From Rhizobium acidisoli (GTDB lineage: Bacteria; Pseudomonadota; Alphaproteobacteria; Rhizobiales; Rhizobiaceae), in contig NZ_CP035001.1 in assembly GCF_002531755.2 (NCBI RefSeq), positions 1-64,000 on the forward strand: 64,000 nucleotides of DNA, read 5' to 3'. Made by a program: the position numbers and the translations under genes. The notes below the pieces were generated by a model. That model saw only the letters and a list, made by a program, of their open reading frames with translations. It made no database searches and was not told the origin of the DNA. Positions 33,601 through 43,439 of the stretch are shown here, in pieces (the stretch's first letter is position 1; the number at the start of each line of letters is the position of its first letter).

Positions 33601-34347
33601 ATGACGGACAGAGACAACGCGGCCTTCAACACCATTCGCCAGCCGCCGAACCTGCGCAGCGGCCTTGCCGATACGCTGATGGCGCAGATCGAATCCGGCG
33701 ACCTGAAGCCTGGCCAGCGCCTGCCGACCGAACAGGCAATCATGAGGACGACCGGCGTCAGCCGGACGATTGTCCGCGAGGCGCTCGCCACGCTGCGCGC
33801 CAAGGGCCTGATCACCACGCGGCAGGGGCTTGGAGCTTTTGTTTCGAACGATCCTAACCCGCGATCCTTCTCGATCATTCCCAACGACCTGCAGTCGATC
33901 GACGAGATCCTGCGCGTGCTGGAACTGCGCATGGGGGTCGAATACGAAGCCGCCGGACTTGCCGCGCTGCGGCGCACGCCTGAGGATCTCGACCGCATGC
34001 AGGATCGGCTCGATGCGCTCGACAAGGCGCTGGAAGAGGGCGGATACGGGGCGCAAGAGGACTACGCCTTCCACAGGTCGATCCTGGTCGCGACGCAGAA
34101 TTCCTATTACGGCCGCCTCTTCGATACGTTCGGCGACCTCATGGTGCCGCGGCAATGGGCCCGCTTGGACAAAATGACGGCGGCCGAGCGTAAGCGCCAT
34201 GCGGCGCGAATGCGCCGGGAACACCATGCCATATTCGCGGCGATCCGCGACGGCGAAGAGGCCGCTGCCCGCCGCGCCATTCGAACTCACCTGTCGAAGA
34301 GTGCCGCCCGCTTCGAAGAACTGCGCGACGCCAACACCTCGTCGTGA
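33601..34347 (+). CDS. FadR/GntR family transcriptional regulator
   Basis: A 248-aa protein with an N-terminal winged helix (LADTLMAQIESGDLKPGQRLPTEQAIMRTTGVSRTIVREALATLRAKGLI, about residues 18-75) and a C-terminal FCD all-helical ligand domain (LELRMGVEYEAAGLAA, then FHRSILVATQNSYYGRLFDTF and HHAIFAAIRDGEEAAARRAIRTHL) with the usual His/Asp metal residues. The start is put at ATG 33601; a frame-open ATG at 33559 would add 14 residues. It is next to kduID and is the likely repressor of uronate genes (inference); its target sequence was not identified. Confidence 0.9.
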   Translation: MTDRDNAAFNTIRQPPNLRSGLADTLMAQIESGDLKPGQRLPTEQAIMRTTGVSRTIVREALATLRAKGLITTRQGLGAFVSNDPNPRSFSIIPNDLQSIDEILRVLELRMGVEYEAAGLAALRRTPEDLDRMQDRLDALDKALEEGGYGAQEDYAFHRSILVATQNSYYGRLFDTFGDLMVPRQWARLDKMTAAERKRHAARMRREHHAIFAAIRDGEEAAARRAIRTHLSKSAARFEELRDANTSS

Positions 34348-34350
34348 ATA

Positions 34351-37300
34351 TTACGCGTCGGGCTTCGGTTTCATCAGCCGCCGCCAGGCGGCGTGATCGG
34401 TCTGCAGCTCGACGGAGGCGTGAACCGCGGGGAGAAGCGGTTTGCGTCTGCGCCGGCCGAAGCGCCGTTTGAAACCGAGGATATTTTCGACGAAGCTCCT
34501 GGCATAGAGCCCGGGCCCGCTCGAATAGATGCGCCAGCCGCCGTCGACCGCGACCTTTCCGGCCTTGACCCCCGCCCATTGCGCCGCCGCCTGATAACGA
34601 TCACGGAAGGCTGCGTCGCTGCTGCTGAAATAGGTATTGCGCTGGCGCAACGAGGCCTGCGGCAGGGCCGTGGTGACGGCGATGGGATTGACGACCGAAA
34701 TCGCCTCCCAGAGTTCGTCCGCCTCGGCGTCCAAAGCGAGCGTCTCGCAATAGCGAAGATGCGCATGCACATACATCAGCCCGATCTCGCGGCCGACGAA
34801 GGAGGAGGATTCGGCCCGGCGAAACAGCGTCTCGGGTCCTCCGGCATAGGTCGCCGGCTTCTCCATCAGCCGCACGCCGTCTGGGAAGAGCAGATGCTCT
34901 TCGATCAGCTTCATATGAGCGCGTCGCTGATCCGGCGAAAACAGCCCGCCGAGCATCGCCTGCGTCATCGCGATCAGCGAGTAGGAAAGGCCGGTGCGAC
35001 TGTCGCTCGGGTGCAGCAGCAATTCGACGCCGTCATGGGCGGGATCGAAGATACCGTACCCGGCCACGATGCCGTCCCGCACGAGATGGCGGTTGAAATC
35101 CCGCCGCATCGCCGTTGCGATTTTCGTCAGCGATTTTGCCTTGTTATTTCTGGCCTTTTTCCCATGGCCGAGACGGCGCAGGATCGCGGAATAGCGGACG
35201 ATCTGCTCGTAAAGCAGGGCGACGGTCCAGCTGCTGACCATCCAGTCGCGCAGATGCGGATCGGCCGGCTGCAGGGAATCGTTCCAGTCTCCCTCGCCAT
35301 AACGGATCAGATGCGTTCCCGGAATGAACTGGCCGCGGACGGTATCGAGCAGCTTGTCGACATGGATCGCGATGCTGTCGGCCTTCGGCGCCTTCTGCAT
35401 GGTCTTTTCATCGCGCCAGGAGACCTTCTCGTCGAGAATGGCGAGATCGCCGGTCGCTTCGATATAGTCGCAGAGCGCCTTCAACGGCCAGACGATAACG
35501 TCGCCATGGCTGTCGCCCGCTCTTATGTTGGCATAGGGCTCCAGCATGAACCATTGCGGCCAGTCGCCCTTCTCAAGGTACTGCTCGCTGAAGACCGTTT
35601 TCACCACCTCCTTGGCTTCGCGGTCATGCTCGTAGGCGAGCAGGAATTCGATCGGCCCCTGGCAGGCGTCGCGTGTGCCCCAGGCCGCACCGGTATATTG
35701 CTCGAGGCCGTGCGGAACGCTCAGATGCACGATGGCGTCATGCGCGAGCCAGGGCAGCAGCGTTGTCTGCGCGGCAAGATCCGGCGAAGGGCTACCGATC
35801 GTCAGACCACGAACGGCGTTCCGCCAGAATTTCGAGGCCGGCGCCAGCATGGCTGCATCGGCGACGCCAGCCTCGTAGCGTTGCGCCAGCTGCTCGGCTT
35901 CTTCAGCATTGGTCATCGAGCCGACGACGGCGAATGAGAAGGCCTGCGTCGGCCGGGAGCGCAGACCGACGAAGGCGCCGTTGCGTGCAATGCCATCGGC
36001 ATAGAGCAGTTCGTCGCCGCCGATCTCCTCGATGGCATCGGGCGTCGAACTCACCAGCCAATAGCCGGCACCGGGATAACGCTCGCCCCAGAGCCAGGCC
36101 GGATCGGGCCGGAAGGCGATGCGTTTGTGTGCGGCATCGACTTCGATCTGCCCGCCCGCGTCATATTCGCGCTCACCGAGAACGACATGTCCGAACACCA
36201 GAAAGCGGCACGGCTTGCCTTCGACGGAGACGGTCCATTGCATGGCCGCATCCTCGCCGGAGGCGACCGCCGCAACGGTGATCGTGCGTTCCGAACATTG
36301 GTAGATCCAGCGGCAGTCGTTGAGCCCCATTTCGAACGCCGACGGCACCGCCAGCAGCTGCCAGCCGGCACCAAGATCCGCCATGATGCGCAGCCCGCTG
36401 GCGCGCGTCAGGTTATAGGGGTCGCGGGAGACGGAAAAGAGCTTGTGGAACGAGGTATTGCCGATCGTCAGCTGCGCGGCGAAAATGCCCTGCATCCAGC
36501 AGGTGGCGGCAAGAGTGGAATCGTCGAGCAGCATATTATTGCCGCTTCGGACAATCGCGCCGTGACGGCGTGCCACCAAAAGCTCTTTCTCGCGCAGGAC
36601 GACGTGGCGGTTCAGGACGCCGTCCGGCGTGAAGAACGACAGCAGCTTCCCGCCGGCGCGTTCTTCGAGGCTCCGCTCGGGATAAAGCCGGCCGATCGCT
36701 CTTTTGTCGAGCGGCTCGACCTCCAACAGCGACGCATCCTGCAACAGGCTGCGAACCGGCGTCACCTCTTCGAGGCGAGCGGCAACGCTTTCCGCAGCTT
36801 CAAGCCCGTCGAGCCGCGCAAGATCGGCGTCGCTCGACGCCTCGGGATGATCGGCGGCAAATACTGCAAAGAAAGTCGCACCAGCACCGCTTGCAGAAAT
36901 GGCGAGCGGTTTCGACTGGATGGCCGAGCAGGCCGTTTCCTGCTGGCGCCGTTCACTCGGCAGGCTGGCGCCGAAGGGGCCGACCAGCCGATCGCCGAGA
37001 CGGTCTTTTGCCTGCACCAGCTGGATCGCATCCGTGGCATAGGCGGCAGCCCCATCGAGGCAGCCCTGGGCGAGCCAGGGACTGCGGGCGCCACCCTGTT
37101 TGAGATTTTGCCGGTTCATCACCACGGGGCCGAATGCCGGATGATCGGCGATATGGTGATCGACATATTGCGAGGCATAGGCTTCGCTGTTCATCAGGAA
37201 GCCGCGATCGCCGAGGCCGACATCCTGGATCAGCACCAGATCCGCCGGCAGGGTTTTCTCCTTCAGATGCCTGAGCGAGGCGCGCCAAAACCATGTCGTT

Positions 37301-37653
37301 TCGGAGGGATGGAGTTCGAGCCGGACGTCATAGGCGATATCGCCTGCCTTGCCGTTCCAAGAGAAGCTCGTCGCATCGTATCCGAAGCTGCCATTGGCAC
37401 GCGGCCCGACAATCTCGACGACATCAGGCCGAGCGCCGCCGATGCGCAGATAAAGGCGGCCGATGCCGCCGATGAGCGGCGAACCCTGGATCTGATTGAT
37501 CTGCACCGACCCCTTGTCGTCGGCATATTCGATGGCAAACAGCGTGCCGTTCGGCAGCGCCGATATCGACAGGCCGGAGCCGTTGCTGATCGTAAACAGG
37601 CCGAGATCGTCGCGTCGGGGCATTTGAAAGCTGCGGTCAAGGTCCGGGGCCAT
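34351..37653 (-). CDS. GH94-type glycoside phosphorylase / GH36-type glycosyl hydrolase domain protein
   Basis: A 1100-aa soluble protein with no signal peptide. The N-terminal half is a carbohydrate-binding beta-sandwich region typical of GH94 enzymes (SISALPNGTLFAIEYAD, RLYLRIGGARPDVVEIVGP). The (alpha/alpha)6 catalytic half has GLEQYTGAAWGTRDACQGPIEFL, WPQWFM, and RYGEGDWNDSLQPADP, where the Asp of GDWND is the GH94 general acid. Known family members phosphorolyse cellobiose, chitobiose or cyclic beta-1,2-glucans; the acceptor here cannot be assigned. It is convergent with the GntR regulator (3-bp gap) and downstream of the DHA2 transporter gene (101-bp gap, same strand). Confidence 0.83.
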   Translation of the reverse strand: MAPDLDRSFQMPRRDDLGLFTISNGSGLSISALPNGTLFAIEYADDKGSVQINQIQGSPLIGGIGRLYLRIGGARPDVVEIVGPRANGSFGYDATSFSWNGKAGDIAYDVRLELHPSETTWFWRASLRHLKEKTLPADLVLIQDVGLGDRGFLMNSEAYASQYVDHHIADHPAFGPVVMNRQNLKQGGARSPWLAQGCLDGAAAYATDAIQLVQAKDRLGDRLVGPFGASLPSERRQQETACSAIQSKPLAISASGAGATFFAVFAADHPEASSDADLARLDGLEAAESVAARLEEVTPVRSLLQDASLLEVEPLDKRAIGRLYPERSLEERAGGKLLSFFTPDGVLNRHVVLREKELLVARRHGAIVRSGNNMLLDDSTLAATCWMQGIFAAQLTIGNTSFHKLFSVSRDPYNLTRASGLRIMADLGAGWQLLAVPSAFEMGLNDCRWIYQCSERTITVAAVASGEDAAMQWTVSVEGKPCRFLVFGHVVLGEREYDAGGQIEVDAAHKRIAFRPDPAWLWGERYPGAGYWLVSSTPDAIEEIGGDELLYADGIARNGAFVGLRSRPTQAFSFAVVGSMTNAEEAEQLAQRYEAGVADAAMLAPASKFWRNAVRGLTIGSPSPDLAAQTTLLPWLAHDAIVHLSVPHGLEQYTGAAWGTRDACQGPIEFLLAYEHDREAKEVVKTVFSEQYLEKGDWPQWFMLEPYANIRAGDSHGDVIVWPLKALCDYIEATGDLAILDEKVSWRDEKTMQKAPKADSIAIHVDKLLDTVRGQFIPGTHLIRYGEGDWNDSLQPADPHLRDWMVSSWTVALLYEQIVRYSAILRRLGHGKKARNNKAKSLTKIATAMRRDFNRHLVRDGIVAGYGIFDPAHDGVELLLHPSDSRTGLSYSLIAMTQAMLGGLFSPDQRRAHMKLIEEHLLFPDGVRLMEKPATYAGGPETLFRRAESSSFVGREIGLMYVHAHLRYCETLALDAEADELWEAISVVNPIAVTTALPQASLRQRNTYFSSSDAAFRDRYQAAAQWAGVKAGKVAVDGGWRIYSSGPGLYARSFVENILGFKRRFGRRRRKPLLPAVHASVELQTDHAAWRRLMKPKPDA

Positions 37654-37754
37654 TGAGATCTCGTCGATTGATCAGAGGGGAATCGAAGCATGACGCAAAA
37701 AGATTGAGAGAAATCTTACCGGCGGCCGACCGATCGGCAACATATCGCCATGTG

Positions 37755-39293
37755 TCACGTTGACGCCGGCCGCCTGGCGAAGGGCACGCAGAGCAGGGCG
37801 CAGGCGGTGAGAATGGCGACCACCATCCAGGCTTCGTTGATCGCCTGGACGCTGGCCGCGGTCTGGACCAGCGGATCGAGCAGCGCCGTCGTATCCGCAT
37901 CGAATTCCCCATTGTGGCCCGATATGGCCTGAAGAGGTGCGCCGACGAATGCCGCGGCGGCGGCGTCGCCGGTCTGAAGACGCGCCCAGAGACCTTGGCC
38001 CAGCGGTTCGGAGCGCGTGTAGATGATGGTGTCGATCAGCGCGATGCCGATGGCGCCGCCGAGATTGCGCATCAGGTTGAAAAGGCCGCTCGCATCGGGA
38101 ATGCGATCGGCCGGCAGCGTGCCGAGCGCCAGCCGCGTCGGCGGCAGCAGGCAGAACATGATGGCGACGCCGCGCACGATCTGCGGCCAGAACATCGCAT
38201 CGTAATCCGAGCGCGGATCCTGAAACGCGCTCATGCCGACGCCGATCGCAAACAGCGCGAAACCGACGGCCGACAGCAGCCGCGCATCCATGCGCTTCTC
38301 CAGCGCGACCGCGATCGGCGCCGTCACCAGCTGGGCGATGCCGGTCACCAGCATCGTTGTGCCGATTTCGAGCGCGTCGTGGCCTCTGACGAAAGCGAGA
38401 AACACCGGCATCAGATAGACCGAGCCGAACAGGCCGATGCCGAGCACGAAGCTTAAGGTCGAGCCGACGAGAAAATTGCGATCGGCGAAATTGCCGAGAT
38501 CGACAATCGGCCGGTCCCGACGCAGCGTGCGAGCGATGAATACACCGCCCGAGACAAGACAGATCGCCAGCAGGCTCAGCACATAGGCCGAGGTCCAGCC
38601 GCTGGTCGGCGCCTCCTTCAGGCTGAGTTCCAGCGTCATCAGCGCGGTCGCCATCAGGAGAAGCGACAGGCCGTCGAGATGCCTGAGTTCGGACGGGTCG
38701 GCCGGCTGCCGCGGCAGGAAGAATGCCGCCAGGACTGCCGAAGCAATGCCCGGAAGGATGTTGATCAGGAACAGCCAGTGCCAGGAATAGGTCTCGGTCA
38801 GCCATCCGCCGACGATCGGCCCGACCGTCGGCGCCAGCACCGCCAGCACGCCGGCAATCGTCGTCGCCAGCGCCTGCCGCTCGTTCGGGAACAGGATGAA
38901 GACAGCCGAAAACACCGAGGGGATCAGGGTTCCGCCGGAAAAACCCTGCAGCACCCGCCAGGCAACCAGCTCGCCGAAGCTGCCGCTGGCCGCGCAGCCG
39001 GCGGAAGCCGTCACGAACAGGCCAATGGCGACAACGAACAGCCACCGCATGGTCAAAAGCCGCGTCAGCAGGCCGGTGAGCGGGATCGCCACCACCTCGG
39101 CGATCAGATAGGCGGTCTGTATCCAGCTCATCTGATCCGGATCGATGCCCAACGCCGACTGGATGGTGGGCAGCGACGTCGCCACCACCTGAACGTCGAG
39201 GATCGCCATGAACATGCCGATGCACATGGCGAGGAAGCCGAGCCAGACGATGGCGGGCCTTGCATCGGGGTGGGCAGGCTCAACTCGTTCCAT
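37755..39293 (-). CDS. DHA2 family MFS transporter (EmrB/QacA-type multidrug exporter)
   Basis: A 512-aa inner-membrane protein with 14 predicted helices. The first helix motif LAMCIGMFMAILDVQVVATSLPTIQSAL is diagnostic of the EmrB-type 14-TM drug:H+ antiporters, and the motif A region (GLLTRLLTMRWLFVVAIGLF) and motif C region (VLQGFSGGTLIPSVFSAVF) are also present. ATG 39293 (MERVEPAHPD) is the family-length start. No EmrA-type adaptor is adjacent. A role in exporting a phytochemical or antimicrobial is possible but not shown. Confidence 0.9.
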   Translation of the reverse strand: MERVEPAHPDARPAIVWLGFLAMCIGMFMAILDVQVVATSLPTIQSALGIDPDQMSWIQTAYLIAEVVAIPLTGLLTRLLTMRWLFVVAIGLFVTASAGCAASGSFGELVAWRVLQGFSGGTLIPSVFSAVFILFPNERQALATTIAGVLAVLAPTVGPIVGGWLTETYSWHWLFLINILPGIASAVLAAFFLPRQPADPSELRHLDGLSLLLMATALMTLELSLKEAPTSGWTSAYVLSLLAICLVSGGVFIARTLRRDRPIVDLGNFADRNFLVGSTLSFVLGIGLFGSVYLMPVFLAFVRGHDALEIGTTMLVTGIAQLVTAPIAVALEKRMDARLLSAVGFALFAIGVGMSAFQDPRSDYDAMFWPQIVRGVAIMFCLLPPTRLALGTLPADRIPDASGLFNLMRNLGGAIGIALIDTIIYTRSEPLGQGLWARLQTGDAAAAAFVGAPLQAISGHNGEFDADTTALLDPLVQTAASVQAINEAWMVVAILTACALLCVPFARRPAST

Positions 39294-39505
39294 ACGATGG
39301 TCCCGCGCGCGCGGCATTTCTGCCCCGGTTGAAAAGATCGACCATGTTTGCTGTGGAGACGATCGGCATGTCAACCGGCATGTCAAGGCAAGAGGGGTCC
39401 CAAATGCGATCGAGCCCGACCGGGAAGGCCAGGCTCGATCGATTGATCGGCGGATGTGAACCGGGCGTTTTATTAGCCCGGCTCCCGTTGCGTCGGCGAA
39501 TGCGA

Positions 39506-40414
39506 TTAGCCGCGGAAGAGCGACAGGATGTTCTGGGACGAGGAATTGGCGATCGACAGCGACTGGATCGCCAGCTGCTGCTGTGTCTGCAAGGCGGACA
39601 GTTTGCTCGATTCCTCCTCCATGTCGGCATCGACCAGCCGGCCGACACCTGAGTCGATCGAATCCGACAGCGCACCGACGAAGTCTTCCTGCAGATCGAT
39701 GCGCGTCGAGATCGAACCCAGTTGCGCACCGGCCGAGGTCATCGCCGACAGCGCCGATTCGACGGTCGACAGCGCCGACTGGATCTGACCGGTGGTAAAG
39801 TTGGTAATGTCGAGCGAGTAGACGGAATCGCCGTTTGCATCCGCCGTTCCAAGGATACCCGTCGAGGTTTCGATCGAACCGCCGTTCATGCCGAACAGCA
39901 CGTTGCCGGTGGAGCTGGTATCCAGAACGTAATCCGTCATCTTGACGGAAACGGCGCCGGAACCGTCGCGAACGAAGGACGATACGACGTTCATCGTGCC
40001 GTCGGCGCCGGCGACCCAGTTCTCGCCCGAGAACGACGCCGACTGGGCAATGCTCATCAGCTGCTCCTGCAGCTGGCCGATTTCTTCCTGGACCTTTGAT
40101 TTGTCGACACCGTCTTCGGTCGCTGCCACCAGCTTGGCTTTGATCTCATCGACGACGTCGATCGCGCTGTCCATTGCCGTGTAGGCGGTATCGACCTTTG
40201 CCGCGCCGAGGCCGAGCGCATCGGAGACTGCCGAGAGCGCCTTGTTGTCGGAGCGCATCGTGGTGGCGATCGACCAGTAGGCAGCATTGTCGGATGCGGT
40301 ATCGACACGGTAGCCCGTGGAGACACTGTTCTGTGTCGTTTCGAGATTGGAATTGATGCCGCGCAGCGTCTGAAGGGCAGCCATCGCAGAATTGTTGGTA
40401 TTGATGCTCGTCAT
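39506..40414 (-). CDS. Flagellin (rhizobial FlaA/FlaC type)
   Basis: A 302-aa flagellin with canonical D0/D1 termini (TSINTNNSAMAALQTLRGINSNLETTQNSVSTGYRV; C-terminal SIANSSSQNILSLFRG) and a short variable centre. It lies alone, between an MFS gene and an ABC operon, with no other flagellar gene in the window, so it is an extra copy outside the main cluster. Exported by the flagellar type III apparatus. A GCCCGG/CCGGGC hairpin about 30-50 bp after the stop may terminate the transcript. Confidence 0.95.
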   Translation of the reverse strand: MTSINTNNSAMAALQTLRGINSNLETTQNSVSTGYRVDTASDNAAYWSIATTMRSDNKALSAVSDALGLGAAKVDTAYTAMDSAIDVVDEIKAKLVAATEDGVDKSKVQEEIGQLQEQLMSIAQSASFSGENWVAGADGTMNVVSSFVRDGSGAVSVKMTDYVLDTSSTGNVLFGMNGGSIETSTGILGTADANGDSVYSLDITNFTTGQIQSALSTVESALSAMTSAGAQLGSISTRIDLQEDFVGALSDSIDSGVGRLVDADMEEESSKLSALQTQQQLAIQSLSIANSSSQNILSLFRG

Positions 40415-40748
40415 CGGAGTTCGCCTGTTTCGGTGGTTGAATATGTTGAAACCCGGGGAACATCCCGGCCGTGGCGAGCAGCCTCATGCTTATCGACCTG
40501 GAGTTTCCGATCACTTCGCCATCGTTGGATTAATTATCGTACTTAAAAGTACCTTAATGGTTAACGCGGCGGGCCCGACCCTTATTTTTTGTTCACCATG
40601 ATATGCGCATCTCGAGCTCTGCCGAAAACGGCTCGGGATGCCGCCCGCAAAAATTTGAGATCGGCAATTGACGCATCGGCGGGAAACTGACTATCAATAT
40701 TAAATCAATTTGATTGACTCCAAAAATAAACAACAAGGGAACGTTGGA
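40415..40748. promoter_or_regulatory. Divergent intergenic region between flagellin and the ABC operon
   Basis: These 334 bp have no gene. A 14-bp interrupted palindrome GTACTT-AA-AAGTAC lies at 40539-40552. Overlapping it, TTAA at 40543 and 40554 are 11 bp apart (TTAA-N7-TTAAT), a near-CtrA box, with TTAAC again at 40561. These could regulate the flagellin gene (about 125-150 bp from its ATG). A GGGAACG ribosome site precedes the substrate-binding protein ATG at 40749. Confidence 0.4.
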
Positions 40749-42440
40749 ATGAGATCGAGCAAAAGCATGTTTCGCAACATTTCCGTGCGTGCCGGCTTAG
40801 CAGCGGCAACCGCGCTGACGGCGCTCGTCGCTTTCGGGACGGGCAATGCGGCGGCTGAATCGGTGCTGACGATGCACATCGAGGAGCAGACCAGCTGGGT
40901 TCAGAACTTCAATCCGTTTGATCTTGCCGGCCGCCGGCAGAGCACGATGGATTTCATCTACGAGCCGCTGGTGATCTTCAATGCCGAGGATGGCGGCAAG
41001 CCGGTCTTCCGCCTGGCGACGGCCTACAAATTCTCCGAGGATATGAAATCGGTCACCTACACGCTGCGACCCGGAGTGAAATGGTCCGACGGCCAGCCGC
41101 TGACCTCGGCCGACGTGAAATATACGATCGACCTCATGCTGAAGAATGCAGCCCTCGACACCGTCGGCGTCGGTCAAACGGTTGCCTCCGTCGAGACGCC
41201 GTCAGCGACCGAGGTGAAGATCGATCTCAAGGCCGTCAACTCCGATTTCCCGGAAACGCTGGCGGACCTCGCCGTCGTTCCCGAGCATATCTGGAAGGAC
41301 GTTTCCGATCCGGTCGCCTTCAAGAACGAGAAGCCGGTCGGTTCCGGCCCGATGACCGAGCTGCGCCGCTTCACGCCGCAGGTCTACGAGCAGTGCCGCA
41401 ACCCGAACTACTGGGATGCCACCTCGCTGCATGTCGATTGCCTGAGACTGCCGCAGATCTCCGGCAACGACCAGATGCTCGCCATCCTGCCTGAGGGCAA
41501 TATGGACTGGATCGGGTCCTTCATTCCCCAGATCGACAAGACCTTCGTCGGGCTCGATGCCGACCATAATGGCTATTGGCAGCCGCCGGCCGAAACCGTC
41601 GCCTTCCAGATGAACTTCAAGAGCGGCAATGAAGGCAACCTCGAGGCCTATAAGGACCTGAACTTCCGCCATGCCTTCAGCCTCGCCATGGATCGCAAGT
41701 CCATGGTCGATATTGCCGGCTTCGGCTATCCCGTCGTCAACGAGCATGCGACCGGCCTGCCGCCGCGCTTCGAAAGCTGGCGCAACAAGGATGCCGAGGG
41801 CGGCAAGGACGCTTTCATGGGCTTCGACACCGAGAAGGCCAGCAAGATTCTCGACGATGCCGGCTACAAGAAGGGCGCCGACGGCTTCCGCACCACGCCG
41901 AGCGGCAAGCCGATCGCCTTCCCGATCATCGTTCCGAACGGCTGGACGGACTGGATCGATGCGGTCCAGATCGCGGTCGAAGGCCTGCGCGCCGCCGGCA
42001 TCAATGCGTCGGTCGCCACGCCCGAATATGAACAATGGCGCAAAGAGCTCATCGACGGCAGCTTCGAGGTCGTCATGAACTCCCGCGCCGATGGCGCAAC
42101 GCCGTTCCGCGGCTATTACCAGAGCCTTTCCACAGCCTATGGCGGGCGCATCACCGGCGCGCCCTCGCGTTATTCGAACCCGAAACTGGACGCGCTTTTC
42201 GATCAATATCTGCAGGCGACGTCGGACGAGGATCACAAGAAGATCTTCAACGACATTCAGCTACTGATCGCCGACGACTTCCCCGTCGTTCCCGTCTTCA
42301 ACGGGCCGACCTGGTATCAGTTCTCCAGCAAGCGCTTCACCGGCTGGGTCACCGACAAGGATCCGGTGATGAACCCCGAGGATCACGACAACAACCGCAT
42401 GCGCCTGATGCATCTCTTACGTCTCAAGCCGGTCAGCTAA
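40749..42440 (+). CDS. ABC transporter substrate-binding protein (family 5, peptide/oligosaccharide type)
   Basis: A 563-aa periplasmic protein. The signal peptide is residues about 1-36 (Arg/Lys start, AAATALTALVAFG, cleavage after NAAA). The mature part is an SBP_bac_5 fold (YEPLVIFNAEDGGKPVFRLATAYKFSEDMKSVTYTLRPGVKWSDGQPLTSADVKYT). ATG 40749 is preferred because of the RBS. It heads a rightward five-gene ABC operon ending in a GH20 hexosaminidase. Family 5 proteins bind peptides, but also chito-oligosaccharides in Vibrio and other sugars. Context favours an amino-sugar oligosaccharide here (inference). Confidence 0.88.
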   Translation: MRSSKSMFRNISVRAGLAAATALTALVAFGTGNAAAESVLTMHIEEQTSWVQNFNPFDLAGRRQSTMDFIYEPLVIFNAEDGGKPVFRLATAYKFSEDMKSVTYTLRPGVKWSDGQPLTSADVKYTIDLMLKNAALDTVGVGQTVASVETPSATEVKIDLKAVNSDFPETLADLAVVPEHIWKDVSDPVAFKNEKPVGSGPMTELRRFTPQVYEQCRNPNYWDATSLHVDCLRLPQISGNDQMLAILPEGNMDWIGSFIPQIDKTFVGLDADHNGYWQPPAETVAFQMNFKSGNEGNLEAYKDLNFRHAFSLAMDRKSMVDIAGFGYPVVNEHATGLPPRFESWRNKDAEGGKDAFMGFDTEKASKILDDAGYKKGADGFRTTPSGKPIAFPIIVPNGWTDWIDAVQIAVEGLRAAGINASVATPEYEQWRKELIDGSFEVVMNSRADGATPFRGYYQSLSTAYGGRITGAPSRYSNPKLDALFDQYLQATSDEDHKKIFNDIQLLIADDFPVVPVFNGPTWYQFSSKRFTGWVTDKDPVMNPEDHDNNRMRLMHLLRLKPVS

Positions 42441-42458
42441 ACCCAGCGGGGGAGCAAA

Positions 42459-43439
42459 ATGCGCATTTCGAGCCGGCGCCTCGGCGTCTATGCGGTCGCG
42501 CTGGCCTTTGCCATCGTGGTGAACTTCATCCTTCCCCGGCTAATGCCGGGGAGCCCGGTCGATGCCATGGTTGCCCAACTCGGTCCGCGGGCAACGCCGG
42601 CCGCCGTCGAAGCGATCAAGGCGCGCTTCGGCGCGGTCGACCAGCCGATGCTTTGGCAGTTCGCCGATTATCTAAAGGGGCTCGTGACCCTCGATCTCGG
42701 CGTCTCGGTCAAATATTACCCCCAGACCGTCGTCCAGGTGCTCGGCCGCTCGACGCTCTGGACCATCTTCCTTGTCACCACCGCGATTATCTTTTCCCTC
42801 TGTGTCGGCGTCGTGCTGGGTGCGGTCTCGGCCTGGCGCCGCGGCGGGAGTTTCGACACGATCGTCTCGCCGCTGTCGGTGATCATGATTTCGGTGCCGC
42901 CCGTCATCGTGGCGCTGACGACGCTTTTCATCTTCGCGGTCTCGCTGCGCTGGTTTCCGGTGGGTTATGCCTATGATCCCAATCTTGATCCCGCCTTCAA
43001 TTTCACCTTTGTCGGCAGCGTCTTTGCCCATGCGATCCTGCCGGTGCTGACGCTTTCGCCGTTTCTGATCGGCGAATTCCAGACGACGATGCGCTCGTCC
43101 ATGATCTCGGTGCTCGGCGAAGACTATGTGACCATGGGCCGAGCCAAGGGGCTCAGCCGCCTCACCGTGATGTTCGGCTACGGCGCCCGCAATGCCATGC
43201 TTCCTGTTCTGACCAATCTGGCGCTGATGCTCGGCGCCGTCTTCGGCGGCTCGATCGTCACCGAGATCGTCTTCAACTATCCCGGCCTGGGGCTGACGCT
43301 TTATACCGCGAGCATCGCCCGCGATTACCCTGTGATCCAGGGGCAGTTGCTCTTGATGACGCTCGCCACCCTTGGCGCCAACTTCCTCGTCGACATCATC
43401 TACGGCTTTGTCGATCCGAGATTGCGGGAGGCCGCGTGA
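42459..43439 (+). CDS. ABC transporter permease (DppB/OppB type)
   Basis: A 326-aa inner-membrane protein. The N-terminal helix reads VYAVALAFAIVVNFILPRLMPGSPVDAM, where the LMPGSP element is typical of DppB-type permeases; there are six main helices and the EAA loop EDYVTMGRAKGLSRLTVMFGYGARNAM. It starts 18 bp after the substrate-binding gene and overlaps the next permease gene by 4 bases (GTGATGAG region). Confidence 0.92.
   Translation: MRISSRRLGVYAVALAFAIVVNFILPRLMPGSPVDAMVAQLGPRATPAAVEAIKARFGAVDQPMLWQFADYLKGLVTLDLGVSVKYYPQTVVQVLGRSTLWTIFLVTTAIIFSLCVGVVLGAVSAWRRGGSFDTIVSPLSVIMISVPPVIVALTTLFIFAVSLRWFPVGYAYDPNLDPAFNFTFVGSVFAHAILPVLTLSPFLIGEFQTTMRSSMISVLGEDYVTMGRAKGLSRLTVMFGYGARNAMLPVLTNLALMLGAVFGGSIVTEIVFNYPGLGLTLYTASIARDYPVIQGQLLLMTLATLGANFLVDIIYGFVDPRLREAA

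Noticed and set aside
34393-37656. Two 500-aa plus-strand open frames opposite the GH94 gene
   Set aside because: Antisense shadows without recognisable domains; the GH94 frame has full-length family motifs.
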